From an uncultured Erysipelotrichaceae bacterium (GTDB taxonomy: Bacteria; Bacillota_I; Bacilli_A; RFN20; CAG-826), in the NCBI GenBank assembly GCA_902793515.1, contig CADBDO010000009.1:1-15473 (forward strand): a DNA stretch of 15,473 nucleotides, written 5' to 3'. The number at the start of each line of letters is the position of its first letter. The first letter of the stretch is position 1. A model generated the notes under the pieces. The model was given only the letters and a program-made list of their open reading frames with translations. It ran no database searches and was not told where the DNA came from. Shown one piece after another: positions 1 through 7,790 of this stretch. The translations under genes and the position numbers were made by a program.

Positions 1-462
1 AACGACGAACTTGGTGAAGTTCCATTTGATGTCCGGGTTCTCTTTGTATTTGCGGTCCTTCATTTTGGCGACCGCTTTCATCATGAGGGCCTTTGGTCCC
101 TTGCCAAATGATTCGAAGCCTTTCTTGCTCTTGAGATATTTGAAGAGAGGGATCTCGTTCTCACCGTTGACGTCGCTTTTCTTCATCTGAGGGAAGGTGG
201 TGTCATATTTGAGGGTGCAGAACTCATGGATCTCCTCATCGCTTCCTGGAGCCTGGCCCGCGAATTGGTTGCATGGGACATCAATGATCTCGAGTCCTTT
301 CTCATGGTATTTCTTATACATCTCCTCGATTGGAGCGTACTGAGGGGTGAATCCGCATCCTGTCGCGGTATTGACGACAAGGATGACTTTGCCTTCGAAC
401 TCCTTAAGCGAGAGTTCGCTGCCATCCGCGCGTGTAACATTTAAATCATAGATTGAGCTCAT
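1..462 (-). CDS. Glutathione peroxidase family thiol peroxidase (3' end outside window)
   Basis: Reduces hydroperoxides in the cytoplasm, probably with thioredoxin or another thiol donor as is usual for bacterial Cys-type members. The frame is open from the ATG at 462 to base 1 (154 residues); the family is normally about 160-185, so only the C-terminal tip is missing. Peroxidatic Cys36 lies in NTATGCGFTPQ, the position taken by selenocysteine in animal enzymes. Gln70 in NQFAGQ and Trp147-Asn148 in KWNFTKF complete the catalytic tetrad. Cys82 (EFCTLKYDTTFP) sits where thioredoxin-dependent members carry the resolving Cys. A Lys-rich stretch at about 112-142 lengthens the loop before WNF. An AAAGGAG ribosome binding site at 470-476 supports the start. 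The gene follows the MarR/OhrR gene by 16 nt and is very likely cotranscribed with it, which suggests peroxide-induced expression. Confidence 0.93.
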   Translation of the reverse strand, partial: MSSIYDLNVTRADGSELSLKEFEGKVILVVNTATGCGFTPQYAPIEEMYKKYHEKGLEIIDVPCNQFAGQAPGSDEEIHEFCTLKYDTTFPQMKKSDVNGENEIPLFKYLKSKKGFESFGKGPKALMMKAVAKMKDRKYKENPDIKWNFTKFVV

Positions 463-478
463 AACTTTTCTCCTTTGT

Positions 479-925
479 TTACCAGTTCCCTTTAAGCATC
501 TTGTCGAGTAGTCCCTTGAAGAGGATGAATTCCTCATCGCTTAACCAATGGTCTTGATAGATGCAGCTAGGGATATTCACAGCCTTCTCTCTTAAGGCGA
601 GGCCTTTATCCGTTAGGACGATAACGATGTTCCTCTTGTCCTCCTTGTCCTTCTCAATATCGATGTAGCCCTTCTTCTTAAGTTTCTTTAAGAGTTCGGT
701 CAAGGTGTTGGCCTTGAGGTAGAGGGCTTCCACCAAATCCTTCTCATTCACTTTCCTCTTCTCCCATAACACCATCATCGTGATGTACTGGGTGTAAGTG
801 AGATCAAGCTCTTTGAGGAGAGGCTGGTACCTTCTAAGGATCTTGTTGGCCACCGCATACGTCGGGAAGCAGATTTGATTCTTGAGGTAGAGGGATTCGA
901 ATTTGAGGTTCTCGTTATTTTCCAT
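479..925 (-). CDS. ohrR: OhrR-like MarR-family organic peroxide sensor/repressor
   Basis: 148-residue winged-helix repressor, predicted to block its own operon until organic hydroperoxide oxidises it. The N-terminal block NQICF places the reactive Cys at 19. Tyr33 and Tyr44 fall at +14 and +25 from it, matching the spacing of Cys15, Tyr29 and Tyr40 in Bacillus subtilis OhrR, the residues that contact the reduced Cys. A second Cys at 121 (IPSCIY) lies 102 residues further on, close to the spacing in two-Cys members such as Xanthomonas OhrR and staphylococcal AbfR, so an intersubunit disulfide is plausible. The wing follows DKEDKRNIVIVLT (about 93-105). The downstream partner is a thiol peroxidase rather than the usual ohrA. 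The symbol is by family resemblance; the general MarR assignment is secure. Confidence 0.88.
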   Translation of the reverse strand: MENNENLKFESLYLKNQICFPTYAVANKILRRYQPLLKELDLTYTQYITMMVLWEKRKVNEKDLVEALYLKANTLTELLKKLKKKGYIDIEKDKEDKRNIVIVLTDKGLALREKAVNIPSCIYQDHWLSDEEFILFKGLLDKMLKGNW

Positions 926-931
926 GACTTA

Positions 932-959
932 ATTATATCGTATCCGACATATTAAACAA
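932..959 (-). promoter_or_regulatory. Sigma-A promoter of the ohrR-peroxidase operon, probably leaderless
   Basis: On the minus strand the -35 is TTGTTT (959-954), then a 16-nt spacer, then a perfect TATAAT (937-932). Only six bases separate TATAAT from the ATG at 925, so the expected transcription start falls on or next to the A of the start codon, and no ribosome binding site fits in between. An imperfect inverted repeat (ATGTCGGA/TACGATAT, 950-935, 6 of 8 pairs, extending outward with further matches) occupies the spacer and part of the -10. It is a good candidate operator for autorepression. Confidence 0.75.
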
Positions 960-977
960 GAAAAATGAAAGGTAAAG

Positions 978-1004
978 AAAAAAGACCCTGTAAAACAGGG
1001 TCTT
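978..1004 (-). terminator. Intrinsic terminator of the xylose operon
   Basis: A nine-base-pair stem (CAGGGTCTT/AAGACCCTG arms at 996-1004 and 982-990, five-base loop) is followed on the minus strand by a run of six T (983-978). It starts 18 bases after the stop codon of the GH43 gene, the last gene of the operon, and lies upstream of the ohrR promoter, separating the two transcription units. Confidence 0.9.
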
Positions 1005-1021
1005 AGTTTTTAAGTTCTCAC

Positions 1022-2440
1022 TCAGTTGAAGGCGATTGTGTGTAATTCGCACTTGCCTTTGCCAACATACTCTAAGAATAAAGCATGCTTGCCCTTCTCG
1101 ACTTTGATCTCGGTCTTGAAGGTGGCGAGTTCCTTAGAAGGCTTGACTTCGACTTTGCCGACTTCCTTCTCATCGATGAAGACTTTGAAGTAGCCGTCGA
1201 CTTTGCCTTTTAAGGTGATGGAGAAATCGACTTTCTCATTCTTGAAGTCGAAGTATTTCCATCCGGCTTTGACGCCGTTATAGACATTGGCGATATATGG
1301 AACTGGCTTCTCGTCCTTGCTCTGGGTGAAGTATGGCTTGCCTAAGCATTTGAATGGGCTCATGAAGCAGTTGCCTTTTGGAGAGGTGAGGTTGCAAGCG
1401 ATGTAGGCTGGGTAGGAACCTTCGGCTCTGAGAGGTCCGCCGTTTAAGCCACAGGAAGTGACTTCGACCTGTTTGATGCTGCCGTCTTTCTCGATCTTGA
1501 TCTCTTCGGCGCAGGCCTGACGGGAGAAGCAATCTCTGTTGGTCTGACGGTGATAGAAGATATAGTGCTTGTCACCGATGGTGAGGATGGAACCGTGGGT
1601 ATTGCCGGTGAAGTTGCTCGCGGTCTTTGGATCTTTGTGGTTGCCAAGGCCGATGTCACCGATTGAGATGATGGTGCCGCCGAAGTGGAACTCACCGTCT
1701 GGTTTATCGGAGATGGCGTAGCAGAGCTCGTGTCCGAGGAAGGAAGAATAGATGAAGTAATATTTGTCACCGATCTTTCTCATGGAGGAAGCCTCGAAGA
1801 ACTCGTGGCCTTCCCATTCGGTGCCTTTAGAGTTTCTCTTGACCTTGCAGATGATCTTTGGCTCGCCGATGATGGTCATCATGTCTTTGTCGAGCTTGCA
1901 GCAAGTCGCGCCTTCTTTGGACTGCTTGCCCATGGTGAGTGGGTAATGGACTGGTCCGAAGCCGGTGTAGAGATAGACGTCATTGCCTTCGACGTAGACG
2001 CCTGGGTCAAAGGCGAAGCCATCGCCTTTCTTTCTGCCTAAATGGGTGCCATCGGCGTGGTGAACGTAGCCGATTGGCTTGAACTGTCCGCATGGGGTAT
2101 CGCAGACGGCGACGCCGATCTCATTGTGGTAAGCGGCGAAGTAGTAGAGATAGTACTTTCCATCTGGGCCCTGGATGGCATCTGGGGCGTAAAGAGGGCT
2201 TCTGCCCTTCTTGCCGTTATGTGGGTCATCGCTTCTCTTGAAGATGACGCCTTCATAACGCCAGTCGCTGAGATCATCGATTGGGGCGCTATAGGTGATA
2301 TGATCCAAAACGCAGAAATCGTGGCCGTTGAAGCGATCATGTGAACCATAGATGTAGACTCTGTCGCCAAAGATATGAGGTTCGGCATCAGGGACGTATT
2401 CATCTAATGGCAAATAAGGATTGAATACTTGCTGTTTCAT
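1022..2440 (-). CDS. GH43 glycoside hydrolase (beta-xylosidase / alpha-arabinofuranosidase type)
   Basis: 472-residue five-bladed beta-propeller hydrolase of glycoside hydrolase family 43. By family knowledge the catalytic base should be Asp18 in PDAEP, the pKa-modulating Asp is Asp145 in FAFDPGVYV, and the acid Glu is Glu216 in HEFFEASSMRKIG. Propeller strand motifs such as DGKYYLYY, GDKYYFIYS and DKHYIFYHR recur. From about 385 on, a beta-rich tail with a KAGWKYFDF start resembles a CBM6-like carbohydrate-binding module fused at the C-terminus. There is no signal peptide, so it should act in the cytoplasm on imported xylo- or arabino-oligosaccharides. The ATG overlaps the TGA of the regulator gene by four bases (ATGA), with GGAGGAG just upstream. 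Family membership is clear; substrate is inferred from xylA/xylB next door and could be xylosides, arabinosides or both. Confidence 0.88.
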   Translation of the reverse strand: MKQQVFNPYLPLDEYVPDAEPHIFGDRVYIYGSHDRFNGHDFCVLDHITYSAPIDDLSDWRYEGVIFKRSDDPHNGKKGRSPLYAPDAIQGPDGKYYLYYFAAYHNEIGVAVCDTPCGQFKPIGYVHHADGTHLGRKKGDGFAFDPGVYVEGNDVYLYTGFGPVHYPLTMGKQSKEGATCCKLDKDMMTIIGEPKIICKVKRNSKGTEWEGHEFFEASSMRKIGDKYYFIYSSFLGHELCYAISDKPDGEFHFGGTIISIGDIGLGNHKDPKTASNFTGNTHGSILTIGDKHYIFYHRQTNRDCFSRQACAEEIKIEKDGSIKQVEVTSCGLNGGPLRAEGSYPAYIACNLTSPKGNCFMSPFKCLGKPYFTQSKDEKPVPYIANVYNGVKAGWKYFDFKNEKVDFSITLKGKVDGYFKVFIDEKEVGKVEVKPSKELATFKTEIKVEKGKHALFLEYVGKGKCELHTIAFN

Positions 2441-3225
2441 TTGTTCTCCTCCAGTATTTCCTCACGGTAATCCCTTGGGGTTTTACCGATAATTTTCAAA
2501 AAGTTACGGTTGAAGGTGCGAAGCGAGTCGTAACCGACTTCCTCCGCCACTTCTTGGATTTGGACATCTTCCCTCTTGAGGAGTTCGATGGCCTTTTGGA
2601 CCCTGAAACGGTTGAGGTAACTTCTGAAGTTCTCCTTTAAGCCGTCGTTGACCACGTTAGAAAGGTAATGGTAGTCATAGCCGACTTTCTTCGAGAAGTC
2701 ATCAAGGGAGATGTTGCTCTTGTAGTTCTCTTCAACGTAAGAGAGAACCTGCCCAACGAGGGTGGTGAACTTCTTTTCCCTTGGCATCTTCGGGAGCTTG
2801 TTATAGATGCTCGCGATGAAATAAAAAGCACTGCGGATAAGATAAGGGTCGCCGGAGTGCTTTATGTCCTCTATAAGATTCAGGTATTTGTCGAATTTGA
2901 AGACAGGGTTGACTGCACACTCCTTGACCGTCGATGGGTAAAACGCATCGACGTGGTCAGGAGAGAAAATGCAGAGGTAGCTTTTCGAAGAACCGACGGT
3001 CTCGTAGAGATGAATCTGATTCGGAAGGATGAGAGCGGCCTCACCTGCGTGAAGCGTGAAATCATTCTTGTCGATCGAGACTTTTAACAGTCCTTCGTAG
3101 CAATAAAGGAACTCAAAGCTGTCATGAAAATGGGCGGAAAACGTAAGATTCACGTCGTCTTGATGATAGAGGTAGTTCACCCTGTTGGAACGACCCTCCT
3201 CAAACGAGACCGTCTTCTCTGACAT
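2437..3225 (-). CDS. AraC-family transcriptional regulator with cupin sensor domain
   Basis: 262-residue regulator. The N-terminal part (about 28-75) is a cupin-type sugar-sensing domain with the metal/ligand-like signature HFHDSFEFLY and a GEAALILPNQIH turn. The C-terminal part (about 155-258) is the AraC double helix-turn-helix: first motif around LDDFSKKVGYDYHYLS (174-189), second around IQEVAEEVGYDSLRTFNRNF (223-242), then the conserved GKTPRDYR end. It lies inside the xyl operon between xylB (16 nt away, AAAGGAG before the ATG) and the GH43 gene (four-base overlap). It is therefore the likely pentose-responsive activator of this operon, taking the role that a ROK-type XylR plays in many Bacillota. 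The ligand is not known. Confidence 0.92.
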   Translation of the reverse strand: MSEKTVSFEEGRSNRVNYLYHQDDVNLTFSAHFHDSFEFLYCYEGLLKVSIDKNDFTLHAGEAALILPNQIHLYETVGSSKSYLCIFSPDHVDAFYPSTVKECAVNPVFKFDKYLNLIEDIKHSGDPYLIRSAFYFIASIYNKLPKMPREKKFTTLVGQVLSYVEENYKSNISLDDFSKKVGYDYHYLSNVVNDGLKENFRSYLNRFRVQKAIELLKREDVQIQEVAEEVGYDSLRTFNRNFLKIIGKTPRDYREEILEENK

Positions 3226-3241
3226 CGATGATAAGACTCCT

Positions 3242-4705
3242 TTAATCTTCTATCTGTTTGATAAGAGGATAGATGCTCTTGTATTTGGCGTGTTTGGCGC
3301 GGTAGTAAGCGAACTTCGACTCGTTAGGGAAGTAGACTTTCGCTTTCTTGATGATCTTGGCGGCCGCTTTGGCGCAAGACTCGTATTTTCCATCTCCAAC
3401 CATGCCAAGGATGGCGCCGCCGAAGGATGGTCCTTCGTTGCCGTCGAGCTTGGAAAGCTGGATTTCGAAGATGTCAGCGAAGATCTGGCACCACTCCTCA
3501 CTACGGAAGCCTCCGCCAGAGATGGTGGCCATCTGTGGGCAAGCGCCGTCTTCTTTGGCGGCGTCAAGGCAATCCTTGAGGGAGAAGGCGACACCTTCCA
3601 TGACGGCTCTAGACATATCGGCCTTGGTGGTCGTGGAGTCTAAGCCAAGGAAAGCTGCTCTCACTTTGACATCGTTATATGGGGAACGTTCGCCAGCGAG
3701 GTATGGCATGAAGAAGACATTGCTCTCCTTCGCGCCTTTGACATCGATCTCGTCTTTGGCGAAGTCTTCGGTCTCTCTGATCTGCTCTAACCACCACTTA
3801 CGGGCACTTGCGGCGCTAAGGGTGCAGCCAAGAAGATGGTAAGCACCTGCGGCATCGCAGAATGAGTGAAGGGCGTTTTTGACGTCTGGGCAGAAATGGG
3901 AGGAGGAGATGAAGATGGTTCCGGAGGTGCCAAGGGAGATATTGCATCTTCCTTCGCCGATGGTTCCGGTTCCAATAGCGGAGCCAGCATTGTCTCCAGC
4001 GCCAGCAACGAGTTTGCACTCACCTTCGATTCCGAATTCTTTGGCGAATTCTTCTTTGAGGGTGCCGATGACGTCGCTAGACTCATGGAGCTCTGGCATC
4101 ATCTCTTCGGTAATGCCGCAGATGTCGAGCATTTCTTTGGAGTATTTGCGGTTCTTGACGTCTAAGAGCAAGAAGCCGCTGGCATCGCTATAGTCAGTGA
4201 CGAATTTGCCACTGAGCATGTAGTTAAGATAGTCCTTTGGAAGCATGATCTTCTTCGTAGCGGCGAAGACATTTGGCTCATGCTTTTTGACCCAGAGGAT
4301 CTTTGGTGCGGTGAAACCGGCGAAGGCGATGTTGCCGGTTAATTCGGTTAATTTCGCCTTGCCGATATTGTTATTGAGGTAGTCAGTTTCTTCCTGGCTT
4401 CTTCCATCGTTCCAGAGGATGGCTGGACGAAGGACTTTGTCATTCTCATCGAGCATGACAAGGCCGTGCATCTGACCGGCGATACCAATCGCTTTGACGT
4501 GACTTTCGCCAGTGACGCGCACTAATTCTTTGATGGCTTGCTTGCAAGCGCTGAACCAGAGGGAAGGTTCTTGCTCCGACCAGAATTCATGTGGATGGGA
4601 GCAATCATAAGGGACACTAGCTTTGGCACAGATTTTTCCGTCTTCGCGGACGAATAAGGCCTTGAGGGCGCTAGTCCCGAGGTCAATGCCAATGTAGTGG
4701 TCCAT
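3242..4705 (-). CDS. xylB: Xylulokinase (FGGY family)
   Basis: Phosphorylates D-xylulose to D-xylulose-5-phosphate with ATP, feeding the pentose phosphate pathway. The 487-residue length is normal. The N-terminal phosphate-binding motif IGIDLGTSALK (5-15), the substrate-contact motif GQMHG (77-81), ILWNDGR (96-102), the presumed catalytic Asp238 in AGAGDNAGSA and the second-domain motif ISGGGFRSEEW (395-405) are all present. YLAGERSPYND (335-345) is typical of bacterial xylulokinases. The ATG shares one base with the TAA of xylA (TAATG), and no strong ribosome binding site precedes it, so translation is probably coupled to xylA. Confidence 0.96.
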   Translation of the reverse strand: MDHYIGIDLGTSALKALFVREDGKICAKASVPYDCSHPHEFWSEQEPSLWFSACKQAIKELVRVTGESHVKAIGIAGQMHGLVMLDENDKVLRPAILWNDGRSQEETDYLNNNIGKAKLTELTGNIAFAGFTAPKILWVKKHEPNVFAATKKIMLPKDYLNYMLSGKFVTDYSDASGFLLLDVKNRKYSKEMLDICGITEEMMPELHESSDVIGTLKEEFAKEFGIEGECKLVAGAGDNAGSAIGTGTIGEGRCNISLGTSGTIFISSSHFCPDVKNALHSFCDAAGAYHLLGCTLSAASARKWWLEQIRETEDFAKDEIDVKGAKESNVFFMPYLAGERSPYNDVKVRAAFLGLDSTTTKADMSRAVMEGVAFSLKDCLDAAKEDGACPQMATISGGGFRSEEWCQIFADIFEIQLSKLDGNEGPSFGGAILGMVGDGKYESCAKAAAKIIKKAKVYFPNESKFAYYRAKHAKYKSIYPLIKQIED

Positions 4706-6030
4706 TATTTCTTACCGAACATGACCTGGTTGAGGATTTCCTGGAGTTCTTCCTCGTCGCCGCTGCCTGGATCTTCGCAGACCTTGGCTTCGAGAGCGTG
4801 GGCAGCTAAATCTTCAAGGGTAGCGGAATGATCGCGGATCTTGGCACCGATGCCGGTCTTGAAGGAAGCATATCTGCCTTCGACGAACTTGTCGATGCGG
4901 CCATCTTTGATGAGGGCTTCGGCATTGAGGAGACCTAAAGCGAAGGTATCCATACCAAGGACGAAGGCCTTGAACATATCTTCATAGGTGTTGGAAGCGC
5001 GGCGGTTCTTGGCGTCGAAGTTGAAGCCACCGGTAAGTCCACCGGCTTTGATGACTTCGAGCATGGCGAAGGTGGCGCTGTAAACGTTGGCTGGGAAACG
5101 GTCGACATCCCATCCGAGGAGCATATCGCCTTCGTTGGCGTCGATGGAACCGAGCATGCCGTTCATGGCGGAGATGCGGAGTTCGTGTTCGAAGGTGTGG
5201 CCAGCTAAGGTAGCGTGGTTGGCTTCGATGTTCATCTTGAAGTCTTTGTCGAGACCGTACTGACGGAGGAATCCGATGGCGGTAGCGGCATCAAAGTCAT
5301 ACTGGTGCTTTGTTGGCTCTTTTGGTTTTGGTTCGATGTAGAAGTCGCCTTTGAAACCGATCTTGCGGCCGTAGTCACGGGCACATCTCATAAGGTTGGC
5401 GATGTTCTCTTGTTCGAACTTGACGTCGGTGTTGAGAAGGGTTTCGTAGCCTTCACGTCCACCCCAGAAGACATAGCCTTTGCCACCGAGTTTGACGCAG
5501 AGCTCAAGAGCTTTCTTGATCTGGGCGGCGGCGAAGCAGTAGACTTCGGCGGAGTTGCTGGAACCAGCACCGTTCATGAAACGGCGGTGTCCGAAGGCGT
5601 TGGCGGTTGACCAAAGAAGCTTGATGCCGGTCTCCTGCTGTTTCTTGAGGAGGTAGTCACCGATCTCATCGAGTCTCTGGTACATGACGGTGATGTCGTC
5701 GCACTCTGGGACGAGGTCGACATCGTGGAAGCAGTAGTATTCGATGCCCATCTTCTGCATGAATTCGAAGCCGGCGTCGACTTTGGCTTTGGCGTAGCCC
5801 ATTGGGTCTTTTTCTTTATCGACTCCCCAGGACTTGTCCATGGTGTTGCCGCCGAACATGTCGGTACCGGCAGCGCCGAGGTTGTGCCACCAGGCCATGG
5901 CGAATGGCATCCAATCTTTCATTGGCTTGCCAAGGACGATGCGGTTGGCATCGTAGTACTTGAACGCGAATGGTTCAGTTGAGGTTGGTCCTTTGTATTG
6001 GACCGCTTTGACGAATGGGAAATATTCCAT
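4705..6030 (-). CDS. xylA: Xylose isomerase
   Basis: Isomerises D-xylose to D-xylulose with two divalent metal ions. The 441-residue product is a class II enzyme. Residues matching the Escherichia coli active site are visible: His102 in FHDVD, Glu233 and Lys235 in IEPKPKEPT, Glu269 and His272 in [11 protein letters not shown], Asp297 in SIDANEGD, Asp308 and Asp310 in GWDVDRFP, and Asp339 in FNFDAK. WGGREG (189-194) is the family signature. The reading frame stays open to an ATG at 6084, which would add 18 residues. The start at 6030 is preferred because MEYFPF matches the family N-terminus and AAGGAG lies 11 nt upstream, while the 6084 ATG has no ribosome binding site and overlaps the cre box. 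First gene of the xyl operon. Confidence 0.96.
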   Translation of the reverse strand: MEYFPFVKAVQYKGPTSTEPFAFKYYDANRIVLGKPMKDWMPFAMAWWHNLGAAGTDMFGGNTMDKSWGVDKEKDPMGYAKAKVDAGFEFMQKMGIEYYCFHDVDLVPECDDITVMYQRLDEIGDYLLKKQQETGIKLLWSTANAFGHRRFMNGAGSSNSAEVYCFAAAQIKKALELCVKLGGKGYVFWGGREGYETLLNTDVKFEQENIANLMRCARDYGRKIGFKGDFYIEPKPKEPTKHQYDFDAATAIGFLRQYGLDKDFKMNIEANHATLAGHTFEHELRISAMNGMLGSIDANEGDMLLGWDVDRFPANVYSATFAMLEVIKAGGLTGGFNFDAKNRRASNTYEDMFKAFVLGMDTFALGLLNAEALIKDGRIDKFVEGRYASFKTGIGAKIRDHSATLEDLAAHALEAKVCEDPGSGDEEELQEILNQVMFGKK

Positions 6031-6041
6031 AAAAGGGTAAA

Positions 6042-6047
6042 CTCCTT
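6042..6047 (-). promoter_or_regulatory. Ribosome binding site fixing the xylA start
   Basis: AAGGAG on the minus strand, 11 nt before the ATG at 6030. It decides in favour of the internal Met as the true start of xylose isomerase. Confidence 0.8.
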
Positions 6048-6069
6048 GTGTTTGTGTCCATTCTATAGG

Positions 6070-6083
6070 TGAAAGCGCTTCCA
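6070..6083. promoter_or_regulatory. cre box (CcpA site) in the xylA leader
   Basis: TGAAAGCGCTTCCA matches the catabolite-responsive-element consensus TGWAANCGNTNWCA at every fixed position except one W (C at position 12). It lies about 40 bp before the xylA start and downstream of the predicted promoter, the usual placement for CcpA roadblock repression of pentose operons in Bacillota. Whether CcpA is encoded elsewhere cannot be seen here. Confidence 0.75.
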
Positions 6084-6135
6084 TTTAAGGGCAGATGTTT
6101 TCCCCTACTAGACAAAAATTATGTTTGTGGACTTT

Positions 6136-6164
6136 ATTGTAGGCCTATGTATGCGCGTTTGCAA
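6136..6164 (-). promoter_or_regulatory. Predicted sigma-A promoter of the xylA operon
   Basis: On the minus strand TTGCAA (6164-6159) and TACAAT (6141-6136) are separated by exactly 17 nt. Transcription would begin near 6129, giving a leader of about 100 nt that contains the cre box and the ribosome binding site. Confidence 0.6.
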
Positions 6165-6177
6165 TTAATGTTCACAC

Positions 6178-6252
6178 GCAGGAAGGGTTTTGGTCCATAT
6201 TTTTGATTTGTAAATGAAATATCGGTAAGTCGGTAGAAGAAACCCCTCCTGC
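6178..6252. repeat. Inverted repeat with flanking direct repeats upstream of the xylA promoter
   Basis: Arms GCAGGAAGGGTTT (6178-6190) and AAACCCCTCCTGC (6240-6252) are complementary at 12 of 13 positions; on the minus strand the odd pair is G-U, so an RNA would pair over all 13. The spacer is 49 nt. Each arm is followed by a similar sequence: TTTTGGTCCATATTTTTG (6188-6205) and TTTTGTCCATTTTT (6253-6266), a direct repeat with centres about 64 bp apart, roughly six helical turns. A third TGTCCAT occurs at 6055-6061. Candidate binding sites for the AraC-family regulator. Confidence 0.5.
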
Positions 6253-6585
6253 TTTTGTCCATTTTTCCTTGTGATTCTGTTTTGAGATAAAAACCCAAAT
6301 CCTCGTGAGCGGTTTCTTTCGATGGGATGCACTCTTTTTGATTGCCAGAGAGTAGAGAAATCATTTTAATGCAACCTCATTGAAATAAACGTTACAAGTA
6401 AGGCGAAACCCTAACTTTTGGCGCATCTTGCTACAACATGTAAAAAATTTGTAAATCTGTCCAATCTCGAGCTTCGTTTGAGCGTGGCTGATTCTTTGGC
6501 TATTATTCCGCTTTTTGGAATGGCAAATAGTTAAGGGGGAACCGCTTACATAACAAAATGGATACAACCTTACTCCCCTAAAAGA
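6253..6585. other. Divergent intergenic region between xylA and guaB
   Basis: AT-rich spacer of about 330 bp with no convincing gene; short open frames here lack ribosome binding sites and run into the promoter regions. Besides the direct-repeat copy at its left end, it holds a second copy of ATTTGTAAAT (6447-6456; first copy 6206-6215), and a hairpin-capable stretch at 6500-6530 (CTATT-ATTCC paired with GGAAT and AATAG). I recognise no known riboswitch consensus. Confidence 0.5.
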
Positions 6586-6591
6586 TATAAT
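6586..6591 (+). promoter_or_regulatory. Predicted -10 element of the guaBA promoter
   Basis: A perfect TATAAT on the plus strand 55 bp before the guaB start. The -35 position (TACAAC at 6563-6568 for a 17-nt spacer) matches consensus poorly, which may mean activation or regulation at this promoter. Transcription would begin near 6598. Confidence 0.55.
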
Positions 6592-6610
6592 GATTTCCAA
6601 TAAAAAGACT

Positions 6611-6640
6611 TTGGTTAGTTTTCTAACTAAAAAGGAGGTG
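6611..6640 (+). promoter_or_regulatory. guaB leader hairpin and ribosome binding site
   Basis: TTGGTTAG (6611-6618) pairs with CTAACTAA (6623-6630) over a TTTT loop, eight pairs including one G-U. AAAGGAGGTG follows immediately (6631-6640), eight nt before the ATG at 6647. The ribosome binding site fixes that ATG rather than the in-frame ATG at 6590, which overlaps the -10 element. The hairpin may stabilise the short leader or tune translation. Confidence 0.65.
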
Positions 6641-6646
6641 TCTTTA

Positions 6647-7786
6647 ATGCAATTTGATGACAAAATCGTTGGCTTCGGCCTCACATTCGATGATGTTCTC
6701 CTCATCCCTAGGTATAGCGAGATCACACCTGACATGGTTACTCTCAAAACCCGTCTCACCAGAAACCTTAATATCAACGTCCCTCTCATGAGCGCGGCGA
6801 TGGATACCGTCACTGAGCATCAGATGGCGATCGCTTTGGCCGAGAATGGCGGCGTCGGCGTCATCCATAAGAATATGTCCATCGAAGCCCAGGCCGCTGA
6901 GATCAAGATGGTCAAGGACACCGTTGTTTCCCAAGAAGAATATCCAAATGCCATCTTAGATAAGAATGGCAAGCTCCTTGTCGGCGCGTCGATTGGCATC
7001 AAAGCCGAGAAGCTCGAAAGAGCCAAAGCCCTTGCTGAAGCAGGCGTCGACTTCCTCATCCTCGATAGTGCCCACGGCAATAGCAAAAACGTCGTCGAGG
7101 CCTTAAAAGATCTTAAGAAGAACTTCCCAACTATTGATATCGTTGCCGGTAACGTGGCCACCTACGAAGGTGCCAAACGCCTTGCCGAGAATGGCGCTGA
7201 CGCCATCAAAGTCGGTATGGGCCCTGGCTCCATCTGCACCACTCGTGTCATCTCCGGTATGGGCGTCCCACAGATCACCGCTATCATGGATTGCTCCAAA
7301 GCCTGCAAAGAACATAACATCCCTCTCATCGCCGATGGCGGCATCCGCTACTCGGGCGATATCGTCAAAGCCATCGTCGCTGGCGCTGACTCAGTCATGC
7401 TTGGTGCCATCTTCGGCTCCACCTCTGAAGCCCCTGGCAACACCGTCATCATCAATGGCAAAAAATACAAGCAGTACCGTGGCATGGGTTCCTTAGCCGC
7501 TATGGCACAAGCCAATGGTTCTAGCGACCGTTACTTCCAAGACCCACATAAGAAACTCGTCGCCGAAGGCGTTGAGGCCCTTGTCCCTTGCAAAGGAAGC
7601 GCCTCTGAAATCATCTTCGAGCTTCTTGGAGGTCTTCGTTCAGGTATGGGTTATGAAGGTGCGAAAGACCTCGAAACCCTTCAGAAGGAAGCCAAATTCC
7701 TTCGCATCACATCGGCATCTCTCAAAGAGAGCCATCCTCACGATGTCACCCTTGAAAAAGAAAGTTCTAACTACTGGAGGCCATAA
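6647..7786 (+). CDS. guaB: IMP dehydrogenase lacking the CBS (Bateman) module
   Basis: Oxidises IMP to XMP with NAD, the first committed step of GMP synthesis. The 379-residue product is about 110 shorter than the usual ~488. Catalytic parts are complete: FDDVLLIP start, substrate loop GPGSICTTR with nucleophile Cys197, [10 protein letters not shown] (229-238), flap motif YRGMGS (277-282), Arg295-Tyr296 in SDRYFQ (the dyad that activates water) and SHPHDV near the end. The loss is one clean block: [10 protein letters not shown] (89-98) runs straight into [19 protein letters not shown], where the family normally carries two CBS motifs. Such enzymes are known, for example in Borrelia. The loss removes the adenine/guanine nucleotide sensing module. 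GMP reductase is less likely because the Arg-Tyr dyad and the flap are of IMP dehydrogenase type. guaA follows by four bases after the stop. Confidence 0.95.
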   Translation: MQFDDKIVGFGLTFDDVLLIPRYSEITPDMVTLKTRLTRNLNINVPLMSAAMDTVTEHQMAIALAENGGVGVIHKNMSIEAQAAEIKMVKDTVVSQEEYPNAILDKNGKLLVGASIGIKAEKLERAKALAEAGVDFLILDSAHGNSKNVVEALKDLKKNFPTIDIVAGNVATYEGAKRLAENGADAIKVGMGPGSICTTRVISGMGVPQITAIMDCSKACKEHNIPLIADGGIRYSGDIVKAIVAGADSVMLGAIFGSTSEAPGNTVIINGKKYKQYRGMGSLAAMAQANGSSDRYFQDPHKKLVAEGVEALVPCKGSASEIIFELLGGLRSGMGYEGAKDLETLQKEAKFLRITSASLKESHPHDVTLEKESSNYWRP

Positions 7787-7790
7787 TTAA

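Noticed and set aside
226..444. Plus-strand open frame opposite the peroxidase gene
   Set aside because: It is the shadow of the glutathione peroxidase frame on the minus strand, which carries all the family motifs and a ribosome binding site.
6031..6084. Upstream ATG adding 18 residues to xylose isomerase
   Set aside because: No ribosome binding site, overlap with the cre box, and the extra residues do not match the family; AAGGAG marks the internal ATG.
6134..6364. 76-codon minus-strand frame in the xylA-guaB spacer
   Set aside because: No ribosome binding site, no family resemblance, and it covers the predicted xylA promoter and the repeats.
6537..6550. A further cre-like sequence (GGGAACCGCTTACA) upstream of guaB
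   Set aside because: Two mismatches to the consensus, including the outermost T, and no clear reason for carbon control of guaBA; too weak to list.
6458..6646. Purine or other riboswitch in the guaB leader
   Set aside because: The predicted leader is only about 48 nt with one small hairpin, and no purine-riboswitch core or terminator/antiterminator pair was found by eye.
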